Source: an uncultured Muribaculaceae bacterium
GTDB taxonomy: Bacteria > Bacteroidota > Bacteroidia > Bacteroidales > Muribaculaceae
Reading direction: 5' to 3'
DNA length: 64,000 nt
Assembly: GCA_934663645.1 (NCBI GenBank)
Contig: CAKUKR010000003.1
Span: 1 to 64,000 of the forward strand
In this document: in pieces, positions 53,604-62,599 of the stretch
How the letters are laid out: each line of letters begins with the position of its first letter
Position numbering within the stretch: the stretch's first letter is position 1
The notes under the pieces: generated by a model
What the model saw: only the letters and a program-made list of their open reading frames with translations
Told to the model about the DNA's origin: nothing
The model's database searches: none
Position numbers and translations under genes: made by a program

Positions 53604-53640
53604 ATAAACAAAAAGATTAATTGTCTCCCGACAATTAATC
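53604..53640 (-). terminator. Attenuator-like terminator in the phosphatase leader
   Basis: On the minus strand GATTAATTGTC and GACAATTAATC (53630-53640 and 53615-53625) form a perfect 11-bp stem with a GGGA loop, followed directly by TTTTTGTTT. It starts about 30 nt after the predicted transcription start. It could end most transcripts early (an sRNA of about 60 nt) or be regulated. Confidence 0.6.
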
Positions 53641-53676
53641 CTCTAACCTTAAATCTAATACCATGAAAAACACGTG

Positions 53677-53708
53677 CAAAGGTAATGACATTTGCCAACC
53701 CTACCAAA
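53677..53708 (-). promoter_or_regulatory. Promoter of the phosphatase/TonB-domain unit
   Basis: TTTG (53705-53708), 20 bp, TACCTTTG (53677-53684) on the minus strand: exact consensus. Transcription would start near 53670. Confidence 0.75.
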
Positions 53709-53854
53709 TAAAATCCGAACTTTTTTCAAGAAATTTCCCACTTTCAACTTATTAACGACATTTGAATAGCAAAACAGCCGCGTTTTTCCAGCCGCCTTGG
53801 GTTCAACACGGCAATATGACAGGTGGCGAAAAACTGCGCTTCAGTGACCGGAGT

Positions 53855-53888
53855 CAAAAATCAGGCCCGCCCTCACGGGCAGGCCTGA
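53855..53888 (-). terminator. Terminator of the POT transporter gene
   Basis: Minus-strand stem TCAGGCCTGCCCG/GGGCGGGCCTGA with a 3-base loop, followed by TTTTTG. It is about 50 bp after the stop of 53937-55451. Between it and the promoter at 53677-53708 (53709-53854) I see nothing. Confidence 0.8.
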
Positions 53889-53936
53889 CAACCTCTAAAT
53901 ATATGTATGTGTTTTCTTCAAATCATGCATTCAAGA

Positions 53937-55451
53937 TTAGGCGGTGACGCGCTCGAGCCATTTCACCATGGAGAGCATCACGCCCATCGATATGAGGCAG
54001 ACAGCGAGGAACACCGTCCATGCCACCCATATCGGGCAGGCGTTATAGATCAGCGGGCCGATCCAGAGCAGCAGGTTGCCGACAGCCGTAGCGCCGAGCC
54101 ACAGGCCTTGGCAAAGACCCTGAAGGTTCTTGGGAGCGACCTTGGAAACGAATGACAATCCGAGCGGAGAGATGAACAGCTCTGCCACTGTCAGGAAGAA
54201 GTACAGCACGAAGAGCACCCACGGGCCGGTCTTCATCGCGGCGGCAGTCTCGGGGTCAAGCGCCTTGAACGCATCTGCCGAGGGGTAGCCCTGCATCCAT
54301 GAGAACACGGCGAGGAATATGTATGCCAAACCGGCGAGACCCATGCCGATAGCGATTTTCTTAGGTGTCGAAATCTCCTTGCCGCTGCGGCGCAACGCGC
54401 CGAACACGAGCATGACAACCGGAGTGAGGATAATCACATAGAAGGGGTTCAGAGCCTGCCATATCTCGGGCTGTATCGAGTCTGTCTTGACGAAGTCACG
54501 GGCGAACAGCGACAGCGAGGTGCCGTTCTGGTGGAATGAGAACCAGAAGAAGATAGCGATAGCGAGCACTGCAAAGAGGGCGTACATACGCTGCTTGATT
54601 TCGTTGGCCATAGCCTTCTTCTCCTCGGCGGAATATGTGACGGCTGCTGCCTGCTCCTTCTTTCCCGGGGAGGGAAGGCCCTTCTTGGTGGCGAGGAAGA
54701 TGCAGAGCGAAATCAGCATTGCTGCCACTGAGGCTATGAACGAGTAGTGGATGCCGGTGTTGAACACTTCGAGGTACTGGCTGCAGAACGTGCTCATGTC
54801 AGTAATGGTCGCGCCCATGCCGTTGGCGATGTCAGTGATGCCCTTGACCACATCCGCGCCGGTTTCGCCGCCGAGGAACTTGTGGCAAAGCTCGGGGAGC
54901 TGCGCATTGTATGCAAGGCCATGCTCGCCGAGCCACCAGCCGCGCAGCAGCGGGGCGATGAAGGGCGCGAGTACACCGCCGACGTTGATGAACACATAGA
55001 ATATCTGGAAACCGGCATCACGCTGTGAGGCATACTTGGGGTTGTCGTAGAGCTGGCCTACGATAGCCTGGAGGTTGCCTTTGAACAGGCCGTTGCCGAA
55101 AGCGATGAAGAACAGGGCGGCGCAGGTCAGCGACAGCAGCCATGTGGTGTTCTCGGAAGTCGCGAGGATAGGTATCGAGAGGACGACGTAGCCGAGGGTC
55201 ATGATTACGAGACCCCAGATGATAGTCCCCTTGTAGTTCTGCAGCTTGTCGGCAATCACACCTCCGACAAGGCTGAGGATGTATATGCCGGCGTAAAAGA
55301 AAGAATACACCAAGGCACTTTTCTCCTCCGAAAGGCCGAACTTGGAGCAGAGGAACAGCACCAGCACGGCGTTCATGATGTAGTAACCGAAACGCTCGCC
55401 CATGTTGCTGAGGGCAGCGGGAATCAGTCCTTTGGGTTGGTTTTTGAACAT
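53937..55451 (-). CDS. POT/PTR-family proton-coupled oligopeptide transporter
   Basis: 504 residues with 12 or more membrane helices. The signature ExxERFxYY is present as MGERFGYYIM (about 17-26), and the PTR2 motif as DAGFQIFYVFINVGGVLAPFIAPL (about 139-162). Members import di- and tripeptides with protons across the inner membrane. An inserted hydrophilic stretch after helix 6 (about 190-220, HKFLGGETGADVVKGITDI) is typical of the Bacteroidetes type. 37 bp after sufE, same strand; a shared transcript is possible, but the functions are unrelated. Confidence 0.93.
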   Translation of the reverse strand: MFKNQPKGLIPAALSNMGERFGYYIMNAVLVLFLCSKFGLSEEKSALVYSFFYAGIYILSLVGGVIADKLQNYKGTIIWGLVIMTLGYVVLSIPILATSENTTWLLSLTCAALFFIAFGNGLFKGNLQAIVGQLYDNPKYASQRDAGFQIFYVFINVGGVLAPFIAPLLRGWWLGEHGLAYNAQLPELCHKFLGGETGADVVKGITDIANGMGATITDMSTFCSQYLEVFNTGIHYSFIASVAAMLISLCIFLATKKGLPSPGKKEQAAAVTYSAEEKKAMANEIKQRMYALFAVLAIAIFFWFSFHQNGTSLSLFARDFVKTDSIQPEIWQALNPFYVIILTPVVMLVFGALRRSGKEISTPKKIAIGMGLAGLAYIFLAVFSWMQGYPSADAFKALDPETAAAMKTGPWVLFVLYFFLTVAELFISPLGLSFVSKVAPKNLQGLCQGLWLGATAVGNLLLWIGPLIYNACPIWVAWTVFLAVCLISMGVMLSMVKWLERVTA

Positions 55452-55488
55452 AAAGTGTCAGGTTATAGGTTAGTTAATATTGCGGTTT

Positions 55489-55932
55489 TCAGGCAGTTCC
55501 GCTGTCGCGGTGCTGCAGCATGTCGAAGGCAGTGGCATAGTTGCGCATCTGTCGCACCATAGCCACCAGGCCGTTGGAGCGTGTCGGCGAGAGATGCTCG
55601 CTCAGCCCTATGCGGTTGATGAAATACAGGTCGGCATCGAGTATCTCGCGAGGCTTATGGCCGCTGACCACACGCAGCAGCAGCGCGACGATGCCCTTGA
55701 CGATCAGGGCGTCGCTGTCGGCGCGGAAGATGATGTTTCCCTCGCCGTCCAGGTCTGCCGTTATCCACACGCGGCTCTGGCAGCCCTCGATGAGGTTCTG
55801 CGGCGTTTTCTCCTCCTCGGGCAGTGCCGGGAGCGACGTTCCGAGCTCGATGATGTACGCATAGCGGTCCATCCAATCCTCTATATCCTCGAACTCTTCG
55901 ATTATTTCATCCTGTATACCGTTGATTGTCAT
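55489..55932 (-). CDS. sufE: SufE-type sulfur acceptor protein
   Basis: 147 residues from MTINGIQDEI; the frame is open upstream, but this start fits SufE length and leaves the TAACTTTG promoter element (55988-55995) outside. The sulfur-accepting cysteine is Cys51 in EGCQSRVW, the family motif. SufE takes persulfide sulfur from the cysteine desulfurase SufS and passes it to the SufBCD scaffold for Fe-S cluster assembly. The partner suf genes are not in the window. Confidence 0.93.
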   Translation of the reverse strand: MTINGIQDEIIEEFEDIEDWMDRYAYIIELGTSLPALPEEEKTPQNLIEGCQSRVWITADLDGEGNIIFRADSDALIVKGIVALLLRVVSGHKPREILDADLYFINRIGLSEHLSPTRSNGLVAMVRQMRNYATAFDMLQHRDSGTA

Positions 55933-55987
55933 TGCATTACAGATTAATTGCGGATATCTGCGCCCAGAAGGGCAACATTCCAAAAAA

Positions 55988-55995
55988 CAAAGTTA
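55988..55995 (-). promoter_or_regulatory. -7 promoter element of sufE
   Basis: TAACTTTG on the minus strand, 56 bp before the sufE start. At 20 bp distance TTTC stands in place of TTTG, so the -33 is weak. Confidence 0.45.
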
Positions 55996-56055
55996 GTATA
56001 AAATTCCGAATATCGAAACACCAGCCTCGCAATCTTATGAACCTCCATGAAAAAC

Positions 56056-57213
56056 TTACTGGGGTTGGGAGTCGGGGGTGCGGGAGCGGAGTGCTGCGAC
56101 TATCAGCTCGGCGGTGTAGTCGGTGGCGACGGACGTGCCGAGCTTGCGGCGCATGGAGCGGTAGCCATTCATCTGCCATTCGCGCTGGGGCGAGTGGTGC
56201 AGCAGCGGCGACAGCTCGCGGGCTATGGATGCAACTGTGCACTCATGCACCAGCAGCTCAGGGACTACGCGCGTGCCGACTATCAGGTTGGGAAGCGACA
56301 CGTATTTCACTTTCAGCAGTTTCTCCATGATGCGGTATGAGAGCTTCTTGCCGTTGGCGCGGTAGCACACCACCTGCGGAGTGCCCATAAGGGCGGTCTC
56401 GAGGGTGGCGGTGCCGGAGGTGACGAGGGCGGCCTTTGAATACTTGGCAAGCACCTGTGACGAGCCGAAGACCATCGGCAGCCCCGGGTCTTGCGCCGTC
56501 TCGCGGTAGAACCTCTCCCCTATCGCCGGCGCGGCGGCCACGACATACTGGTAGTCCGGGAAACGCTTGGCGGCTTGTATCATCAGCGGCAGGTTGTTGC
56601 GTATCTCGCCACGGCGGGAGCCGGGCAGCAGCGCGATTATCGGGCGCGTGTCCGTCAGCCCCTGACGCTCACAGAAGTGCTTGAAGGGGGGGATATGCCC
56701 CAGCACGTTCTCCATTTCACGCACCGTGGGGTTGCCCACATACTCCACCTTGATACCGTGCTTGGCGTAGAACTCGACCTCGAAGGGGAGGATGCTGTAC
56801 ATGGCATCGACGTACCGGCGTATGTCGCGGACGCGCCACTCCTTCCACGCCCACACTTTGGGCGAGATGAAATAGTCAGTGCGTATGCCGAGGCGGTGGG
56901 CATACCGGGCCATCTTGAGGTTGAAACCGGGGTAGTCCACCAGTATGAGGGTGTCGGGGCGGAACTCGCGCAGCGTTGCTTTGGCGAGGCGCAGGTGGCG
57001 CAAGATGCGCGGCAGCGACCGCAGCACCTCGCTGAAGCCCATGACGTTCATCTCCTCATAGTGCAGCACCGGGTTGCATCGCGCAGCCCGCGCCATCAGG
57101 TCGCCGCCGAAGAATCGGAACTTGGCCTCCGGGTCGCGCTGGCGTATCGCCTCTATCACGCCAGAGGCATGGAGGTCGCCCGACGCTTCGCCGGCTATTA
57201 TCATGTATTTCAT
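56056..57213 (-). CDS. lpxB: Lipid-A-disaccharide synthase
   Basis: 385 residues. GEASGDLHASGVIEAI at the N-terminus, FRFFGGDLM, LILVDYPGFNLKMARYAH, YFISPKVWAWKEWRVRDIRRYVD, LLPGSRRGEIRNNLPLM and TSGTATLETALMG form the classical LpxB/GT19 signatures. It condenses UDP-2,3-diacylglucosamine with lipid X, giving the lipid A disaccharide at the inner membrane. Divergent from the lipoprotein gene at 57269, with only 55 bp between them, which must hold both promoters. Confidence 0.96.
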   Translation of the reverse strand: MKYMIIAGEASGDLHASGVIEAIRQRDPEAKFRFFGGDLMARAARCNPVLHYEEMNVMGFSEVLRSLPRILRHLRLAKATLREFRPDTLILVDYPGFNLKMARYAHRLGIRTDYFISPKVWAWKEWRVRDIRRYVDAMYSILPFEVEFYAKHGIKVEYVGNPTVREMENVLGHIPPFKHFCERQGLTDTRPIIALLPGSRRGEIRNNLPLMIQAAKRFPDYQYVVAAAPAIGERFYRETAQDPGLPMVFGSSQVLAKYSKAALVTSGTATLETALMGTPQVVCYRANGKKLSYRIMEKLLKVKYVSLPNLIVGTRVVPELLVHECTVASIARELSPLLHHSPQREWQMNGYRSMRRKLGTSVATDYTAELIVAALRSRTPDSQPQ

Positions 57214-57268
57214 CTGTCTCTCGCCTTGCTATATATAATAAGTACGTTGGCATCCGCGTTTTTCGTAT

Positions 57269-58702
57269 ATGACTAAGACGCGATACTTGATTTTGATGCT
57301 GCTCCCGGTGTTTGGTTTAATCCTCGCAGGGTGCATCAGCGACGACATAACCACCTCTCCCGATGACGTGCTGTCGTTCTCCGTGGAGAAGGTGAGCTTC
57401 GACACGGTCATCACCGAGACCGGCACGCCCACGGCGCGTCTGCTGGTCTACAACCGCGCCAAGAAGGGCGTCAGCATCTCCGCGATCGGGTTCAAAGACC
57501 CCGACACGCGCTTCCGCCTCAACGTGGACGGGCAGTCCGGTTCAAACTTCCACGACGTGGAGATACGCGGCGGCGACAGCATCTACGTCTTCATCGAGTG
57601 CGACCCACCCAAGTCGCCCACCCCCGAGCCGCAGCTCATCGAGGACCGGCTGCAGTTCGTCACCAACGGCGTGCTTCAGGAAGTCCCCGTCGAGGCTTAC
57701 GGGCAGAACGTGACGCGGCTGGAAGCGGTGACGCTTGAGGAGGACATGACCATGACCGACGAGCAGCCATACGTCATCTACGACTCGCTGGTCATCGCCC
57801 CCGGCACACGGCTGCGCATCGACCCGGGAGCGCGGCTGCTGTTCCATGACAACGCCAAGCTGGTGGTATACGGCACGCTCGAGGCCGTTGGCACACGTGA
57901 CAAGAAGATCGACATGCGCGGCGACCGCCTCGACAATGTGCTGAAAGACGTGAGCTACGACATCATGGCGGGGCAATGGCACGGCGTGCGCATAGCGCGG
58001 CAGTCGTTTGACAACCGCCTCGAATACGTCAACATGCGCTCCACCCGCGTGGGCCTCGACATCGACTCATGCGCCGACCTGTCGCGGCAGAAGCTGCTGC
58101 TGGTCAACTCGTGGCTGCACAATTCGCAATACAACGCGCTGACCTCGCGCCATGCCCGGGTCGACGCTTACGGCTGCGTGTTTTCCGAAGCCGCCAACGC
58201 TGCCGTCTCGCTCACCGGCGGAAGCCACCGCTTCGTGCATTGCACCATTGCCAACTATTACCTGTTCTCCGCCATTTCGAGCGCGGCTCTGAGCCTCTAC
58301 CACTGCCTGCCCGAAGACGGCATGGCAGACCTGCCGCTGATGAACGCCTCATTCGAGAACTGCATCATCTACGGCCTGGGCGGCGACATCAACGAGGGGA
58401 CGCTCGACGGTTCCGACGTGTACATGCGCAACGTCCTGTTCAAGTCCTCGGGCGAGGACGACTCGCATTTCACCAGCTGCGTATGGGGCGAAGACCCGCT
58501 CTACTACACCGTGCGCGAGGACTACATCTTCGACTACCGGCTGCGCCCCGAATCGCCGGCTATCGGCCGTGGCGACAGCAGCTTCGTCACCGACCTGTGC
58601 CGCTTTGACTGGTACGGCATGGACCGCCTCGCCGCCGGCACGCCAGACCTCGGCGCATACGTCTACACTGTCCCCAAGGAGGACGACGAAACACAAGAAT
58701 AG
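57269..58702 (+). CDS. Lipoprotein with beta-helix-like repeats
   Basis: 477 residues. Lipobox LAGC with Cys22. An Ig-like N-terminal part (about 35-140, FDTVITETGTPTARLLVYNRAKKGVSISAIG) precedes a right-handed beta-helix-like region (about 160-450: IDPGARLLFHDNAKLVVYGTLEAVG, ITMRST-type turns such as RLEYVNMRSTRVGLDI, RVDAYGCVFSEAANAAVSLTGGSHRFVHCTIANYY). It ends with PDLGAYVY, the typical closing motif of choice-of-anchor Q-like proteins. Function unknown; such proteins are surface or periplasmic anchored. 29 bp before pepC, so probably co-transcribed with it and recO. Confidence 0.82.
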   Translation: MTKTRYLILMLLPVFGLILAGCISDDITTSPDDVLSFSVEKVSFDTVITETGTPTARLLVYNRAKKGVSISAIGFKDPDTRFRLNVDGQSGSNFHDVEIRGGDSIYVFIECDPPKSPTPEPQLIEDRLQFVTNGVLQEVPVEAYGQNVTRLEAVTLEEDMTMTDEQPYVIYDSLVIAPGTRLRIDPGARLLFHDNAKLVVYGTLEAVGTRDKKIDMRGDRLDNVLKDVSYDIMAGQWHGVRIARQSFDNRLEYVNMRSTRVGLDIDSCADLSRQKLLLVNSWLHNSQYNALTSRHARVDAYGCVFSEAANAAVSLTGGSHRFVHCTIANYYLFSAISSAALSLYHCLPEDGMADLPLMNASFENCIIYGLGGDINEGTLDGSDVYMRNVLFKSSGEDDSHFTSCVWGEDPLYYTVREDYIFDYRLRPESPAIGRGDSSFVTDLCRFDWYGMDRLAAGTPDLGAYVYTVPKEDDETQE

Positions 58703-58731
58703 CAACAACAAGAAAACTCGACTATACGACA

Positions 58732-60129
58732 ATGAACAAGAAATATCTTCTTTCGCTCCTCGCGGCCGCATCCATGGCCGCCACATCATACGCCGGCGGC
58801 TGGGGAGGCATCGACACCGGGATGCTCTCGCGCCTCCAGCAGTCATACGCTCCCACTGCCGCCGACCGCGCACTGCGCAACGCCCTCGCCACGCAGGACA
58901 TCGACAAGCTCGCCTTCAACGCCGACAGCCGCAACGGATATGACACACACTTCTCCGACCGCGTCAAAAGCAGCGGCATCACCGACCAGAAACGCTCCGG
59001 ACGGTGCTGGCTGTTCACCGGGCTGAACATGCTCCGGGCGCAGATGATGGCGAAAAACAACATGGGCGAGCTGATGCTCTCGCAGTGCTACAACTTCTTC
59101 TACGACCAGCTCGAGAAATCCAACCTCTTCCTGCAGGGCATCATCGACACTGCCGGCTGCCCCATGGACGACAAGATGGTGGACTGGCTGTTTGCCAACC
59201 CTCTCAGCGACGGAGGCCAGTTCACCGGCATCGCAGACAACATCATGAAATACGGCGTGGTGCCGCAGTCTGCCATGGCAGAGACCTATTCGAGCGAAAA
59301 CACCACGCGCCTCAACCGCCTGCTGTCGCTCAAGCTGCGCCAGTACGGCCTGGAGCTGCGCGACATGAAGCTGCAGGGGAAGAGCGCGGCCGACATCACC
59401 GCACGCAAGGAGGAGATGCTCAAGACCGTATACCGCATACTCGCGCAGACACTCGGCGAGCCGCCCGCACAGTTCACCTGGACGCTCCGTGACAAGGAGG
59501 GCAACGCCGTCAGCACTGACACGTACACGCCCCAGCAGTTCTACCGCAAGTTTGCCGGCGGCGACCTCAAGCACGACTACGTCATGCTCATGAACGACCC
59601 CTCTCGCGAGTACTACCGGCTGTATGAAATCGACTTCGACCGCCACTCATACGACGGCGAGAACTGGACTTACGTCAACCTGCCGATCGAGGACATCAAG
59701 CAGATGGCCATCAAGTCCATCAAAGACTCCACGATGATGTACTTCTCTTGCGACGTGGGCAAGTTCTTCGACCGCGAGCGCGGATACCTCGACACGGAGA
59801 CCTACGACTACGGCGACCTGCTGGGCACTGACTTCCCCATGAGCAAGGCCGACCGCATACGCACCCACGCCAGCGCGTCCTCACACGCCATGACCCTCAT
59901 GGCCGTTGACCTCGACAAGGAGGGCAAGCCCGTGAAATGGATGGTCGAGAACAGCTACGGCCCGGGCGCGAATGACGGCCACGTCATCATCTCTGACCGC
60001 TGGTTTGACGAGTACATGTTCCGTCTCGTAGTAGAGAAGAAGTACGTTCCCGCCCGCGTGCTGGAGATACTCAAGCAGAAGCCGCAGCTCCTGCCGGCCT
60101 GGGACCCGATGTTCGCACCGGAGGAGTAA
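58732..60129 (+). CDS. pepC: Exported bleomycin-hydrolase-type C1 peptidase (aminopeptidase C)
   Basis: 465 residues: signal peptide (MNKKYLLSLLAAASMAATSYA), then a papain-fold peptidase with Cys92 in KRSGRCWLF, His385 in SSHAMTLM and Asn407 in VENSYG, the full catalytic triad of the bleomycin hydrolase/PepC family. Those enzymes are usually cytosolic hexamers; here the signal peptide predicts action in the periplasm or outside. The C-terminal tail that caps the active site in PepC is present but ends in DPMFAPEE. It removes N-terminal residues from peptides. recO starts 7 bp after it. Confidence 0.92.
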   Translation: MNKKYLLSLLAAASMAATSYAGGWGGIDTGMLSRLQQSYAPTAADRALRNALATQDIDKLAFNADSRNGYDTHFSDRVKSSGITDQKRSGRCWLFTGLNMLRAQMMAKNNMGELMLSQCYNFFYDQLEKSNLFLQGIIDTAGCPMDDKMVDWLFANPLSDGGQFTGIADNIMKYGVVPQSAMAETYSSENTTRLNRLLSLKLRQYGLELRDMKLQGKSAADITARKEEMLKTVYRILAQTLGEPPAQFTWTLRDKEGNAVSTDTYTPQQFYRKFAGGDLKHDYVMLMNDPSREYYRLYEIDFDRHSYDGENWTYVNLPIEDIKQMAIKSIKDSTMMYFSCDVGKFFDRERGYLDTETYDYGDLLGTDFPMSKADRIRTHASASSHAMTLMAVDLDKEGKPVKWMVENSYGPGANDGHVIISDRWFDEYMFRLVVEKKYVPARVLEILKQKPQLLPAWDPMFAPEE

Positions 60130-60136
60130 GCCGCCC

Positions 60137-60862
60137 ATGCACCAGCGGTTCAACGCCATAGTGCTCGGCACGGTGCGGCACTCCGACCGTGTCAGCATCA
60201 TACACCTCTACACCGACACCCACGGACGCATGGCCGCCGTCATACCCGCCGGCGGCAGCTCGCGCTCATCGCGCATGCGGCGTGCCGCCGCCATGCCGCT
60301 GTCCGTCATCGAGGGAGAAATCAACTTCCGTCCTGACCGCGAGCTGCAGACACTCGGACGCTATGCCCTCGCACGGCCTAACAACGGCATCTACGGCAAC
60401 CCGGCGAAAAGCGCAGTCGCGCTCTTCATCGCCGAGTTCCTCTCCAACACCCTGCGAGAGGCTCTCCCCGACACGCAGCTGTGGCAGTTTCTCGACACAT
60501 CGGTGCGCGAGCTCGACGCCACTCCGACGGCAGCCAACTTCCACATAGCCTTCCTCTCGCGCATGACCGCGTATGCCGGCATCACCCCCGACACCGGGGA
60601 CTACACGCCGCACGCACGCTTCGACATGCGCGAAGGGCGGTACACCGACTATGCGCCGCCTCATGCCGACGTGCTTGCCGGCGAAGAGGCGCGTATGCCT
60701 CTGCTGCTATCCAAAATAAACTATATGAACTGCAGGCGGCTGCGCATAAGCGTCGACACACGCCGGAGGCTGCTCGCCGGGCTGATACGGTACTGGGCCA
60801 TACACATCCCCGGAGCTGACCGCCTCAACTCCACAGAGATACTGCGGCAGGTATTCGCCTGA
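60137..60862 (+). CDS. recO: DNA repair protein RecO
   Basis: 241 residues with the N-terminal OB-fold (IVLGTVRHSDRVSIIHLYTDTHGRMAAVIPAG) and the helical C-terminal part (FIAEFLSNTLREALPDTQLWQFLDTSVRELD). RecO loads RecA on SSB-coated DNA with RecR/RecF. No CxxC zinc cluster is visible, as in many Bacteroidetes versions. It begins 7 bp after pepC and is followed by two palindromic elements. Confidence 0.93.
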   Translation: MHQRFNAIVLGTVRHSDRVSIIHLYTDTHGRMAAVIPAGGSSRSSRMRRAAAMPLSVIEGEINFRPDRELQTLGRYALARPNNGIYGNPAKSAVALFIAEFLSNTLREALPDTQLWQFLDTSVRELDATPTAANFHIAFLSRMTAYAGITPDTGDYTPHARFDMREGRYTDYAPPHADVLAGEEARMPLLLSKINYMNCRRLRISVDTRRRLLAGLIRYWAIHIPGADRLNSTEILRQVFA

Positions 60863-60870
60863 ACACGAGA

Positions 60871-60970
60871 AAGCACAGTAGGGACACGGCATGCCGTGTC
60901 CGCAGTCAAGTCACTACTAATCAAATAATTGCATTTACACCCCTTCGGACACGGCACGCCGTGTCCCCAC
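60871..60970. repeat. Two palindromic elements (GGACACGG family) after recO
   Basis: A perfect 20-bp palindrome ggacacggcatgccgtgtcc at 60882-60901 and a second with a cg-centred core at 60947-60966. The second is preceded by atcaaataattgcattt and ccttc exactly as at 15145-15220. They separate the convergent recO and rpoN genes and may end transcription from both sides. Confidence 0.85.
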
Positions 60971-61007
60971 CATGTCGGGGATAAGCTGCGAACAAATGAC
61001 ACCACCC

Positions 61008-62462
61008 CTACACCTCGCGGCGCAGACGCGCAACGGGTATCTTCATGCGGTCACGGTATTTCGCCACCGTACGCCGCGAAATCTCATATCCTTTCTTCCC
61101 TATCTCCGCACGCAGCGCGTCATCGCTCAGGGGATGCCGCTTGTCCTCCGCGTCAACGAGCTGGCGCATTATGTCCTCAACGGCCTTGGCGGTATACTCC
61201 TCGCCGCCGTCGCCAAGCGAGCCGCCGAAAAAGAACCGCAGAGGGTAGACGCCCCACGGCAGGGACGCATACTTCTCGGCAGTCACACGCGAAATGACCG
61301 ACTTGTCATAGCCCGTCATCTCCTCCAGGTCCTTGATGCCCATGGGACGCAGCTTGTGCACATCCTCCGTCAGGAAATACTCGCGCTGGATCTTGACTAT
61401 CGCAGTCATCACCGAGAACAGGGTGGTCTGGCGCAGCTTCAGCAGCTCGATGAACTCCTTCGCGCTGCGGTAGCGGTCAGTGATGAATTTGGCATCAGGA
61501 GCCTCCTTGCGCTTGCGGGCGTTCTCGTTCATCATGCGGACCGCACCCGCGAAACTCTCTGAAATCTGAAGGTCAGGGATGCTGTTGTTGAGCGTCACCG
61601 TTATCTCGCCGTCCTCCACGTCAATGTCGAAATCAGGTATTACCGGCGCGGCCGTTGAGCCCGGCTCGCCACCCAGTCCCGCGCCAGGGCGCGGGTTGAG
61701 CGTCTGTATCAGCTCCAGCGCAGCCGTCACACGCTCCAGCGGCAAGTGCAGCAGCGTCACTATGCGGCTCGGCCGTTTCTTGGTGAATGCATCGTATGCC
61801 CGGTCGAGTATACGGACAGCGTCGTCGCGCACTTCCGTTGCCGGCAGGTGGCGAAGCTGGATGAGCAGGCACTCACGCAAGTCGCTCGCCCCGATGCCGT
61901 AAGGCTCGAGTTCCTGCACCTGATGCACGGCCTCCGCCACAGTCTGCGGCGACACCTGCAAGCCGTAGTTGATTGCCATGTCGTCGGCGATGCCCGTCTG
62001 CGACCGCTGCAAGTAGCCGTTGCTGTCCAGGTTGCCAATTATGTAACGCGCAGTCTGCGCCACCTCCGGCGGCAGCTTGCGCTGTCCCAGTGCGGTGAGC
62101 AGAATGTCATAGAGCGACTCCGAAGTGTCCGCCGGCAGCGGCATCTCGCGATAGTCGTCACGCGAGCGGTTGCGGGCATGGCGCAGGTACAGGGGCACAT
62201 CGTCCGGGTCGGCATAGTCCTTGCGCTGCATTTCCTCGCCCGACTCATTGAACTTGCTCCCGTCGTCGGTCGCCGTCTGCTCATGGCTCTCGTCCTCACG
62301 CGCCTCCAGCGCGGGGTTCTCGATAAGCTCGCGCTGCACGGCATCGTCCAGCTCCGGGGCGGTAAGCTCAATCATACGCGCCAGGCGCATCTGCATCTGC
62401 ACCTGCGCCATCCGCTGCCCAAGGGTCTGCTCAAGGCCAGACCGTGCCGTCTTTGCCGCCAT
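61008..62462 (-). CDS. rpoN: RNA polymerase sigma-54 factor
   Basis: 484 residues. Glutamine-rich activator-interacting region I at the N-terminus (LEQTLGQRMAQVQMQMRLARMIELTAPELDDAVQRELIENPAL), core-binding domain (about 110-290), HTH (about 385-410, LEEMTGYDKSVISRVTAEKY) and RpoN box RRTVAKYRD (about 465-473). It directs RNA polymerase to -24/-12 promoters with ATP-dependent activators. No partner activator is in the window. It is divergent from the TPR gene. Confidence 0.97.
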   Translation of the reverse strand: MAAKTARSGLEQTLGQRMAQVQMQMRLARMIELTAPELDDAVQRELIENPALEAREDESHEQTATDDGSKFNESGEEMQRKDYADPDDVPLYLRHARNRSRDDYREMPLPADTSESLYDILLTALGQRKLPPEVAQTARYIIGNLDSNGYLQRSQTGIADDMAINYGLQVSPQTVAEAVHQVQELEPYGIGASDLRECLLIQLRHLPATEVRDDAVRILDRAYDAFTKKRPSRIVTLLHLPLERVTAALELIQTLNPRPGAGLGGEPGSTAAPVIPDFDIDVEDGEITVTLNNSIPDLQISESFAGAVRMMNENARKRKEAPDAKFITDRYRSAKEFIELLKLRQTTLFSVMTAIVKIQREYFLTEDVHKLRPMGIKDLEEMTGYDKSVISRVTAEKYASLPWGVYPLRFFFGGSLGDGGEEYTAKAVEDIMRQLVDAEDKRHPLSDDALRAEIGKKGYEISRRTVAKYRDRMKIPVARLRREV

Positions 62463-62551
62463 ATTACGCTCTTTTTTGCGCGAAGATACAACAAATTTGC
62501 CACGCGGCGCAAAAATATGCCCCGAAATTTTTCCGCGTCAGAAAAAAATTG

Positions 62552-62559
62552 TACTTTTG
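62552..62559 (+). promoter_or_regulatory. -7 promoter element of the TPR gene
   Basis: TACTTTTG, 40 bp before the ATG at 62600. The -33 region is T-rich (tttttcc), without a clean TTTG. Confidence 0.5.
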
Positions 62560-62599
62560 CACGTCATAAAACGTGTACCACACAAAACCATACACAGAA

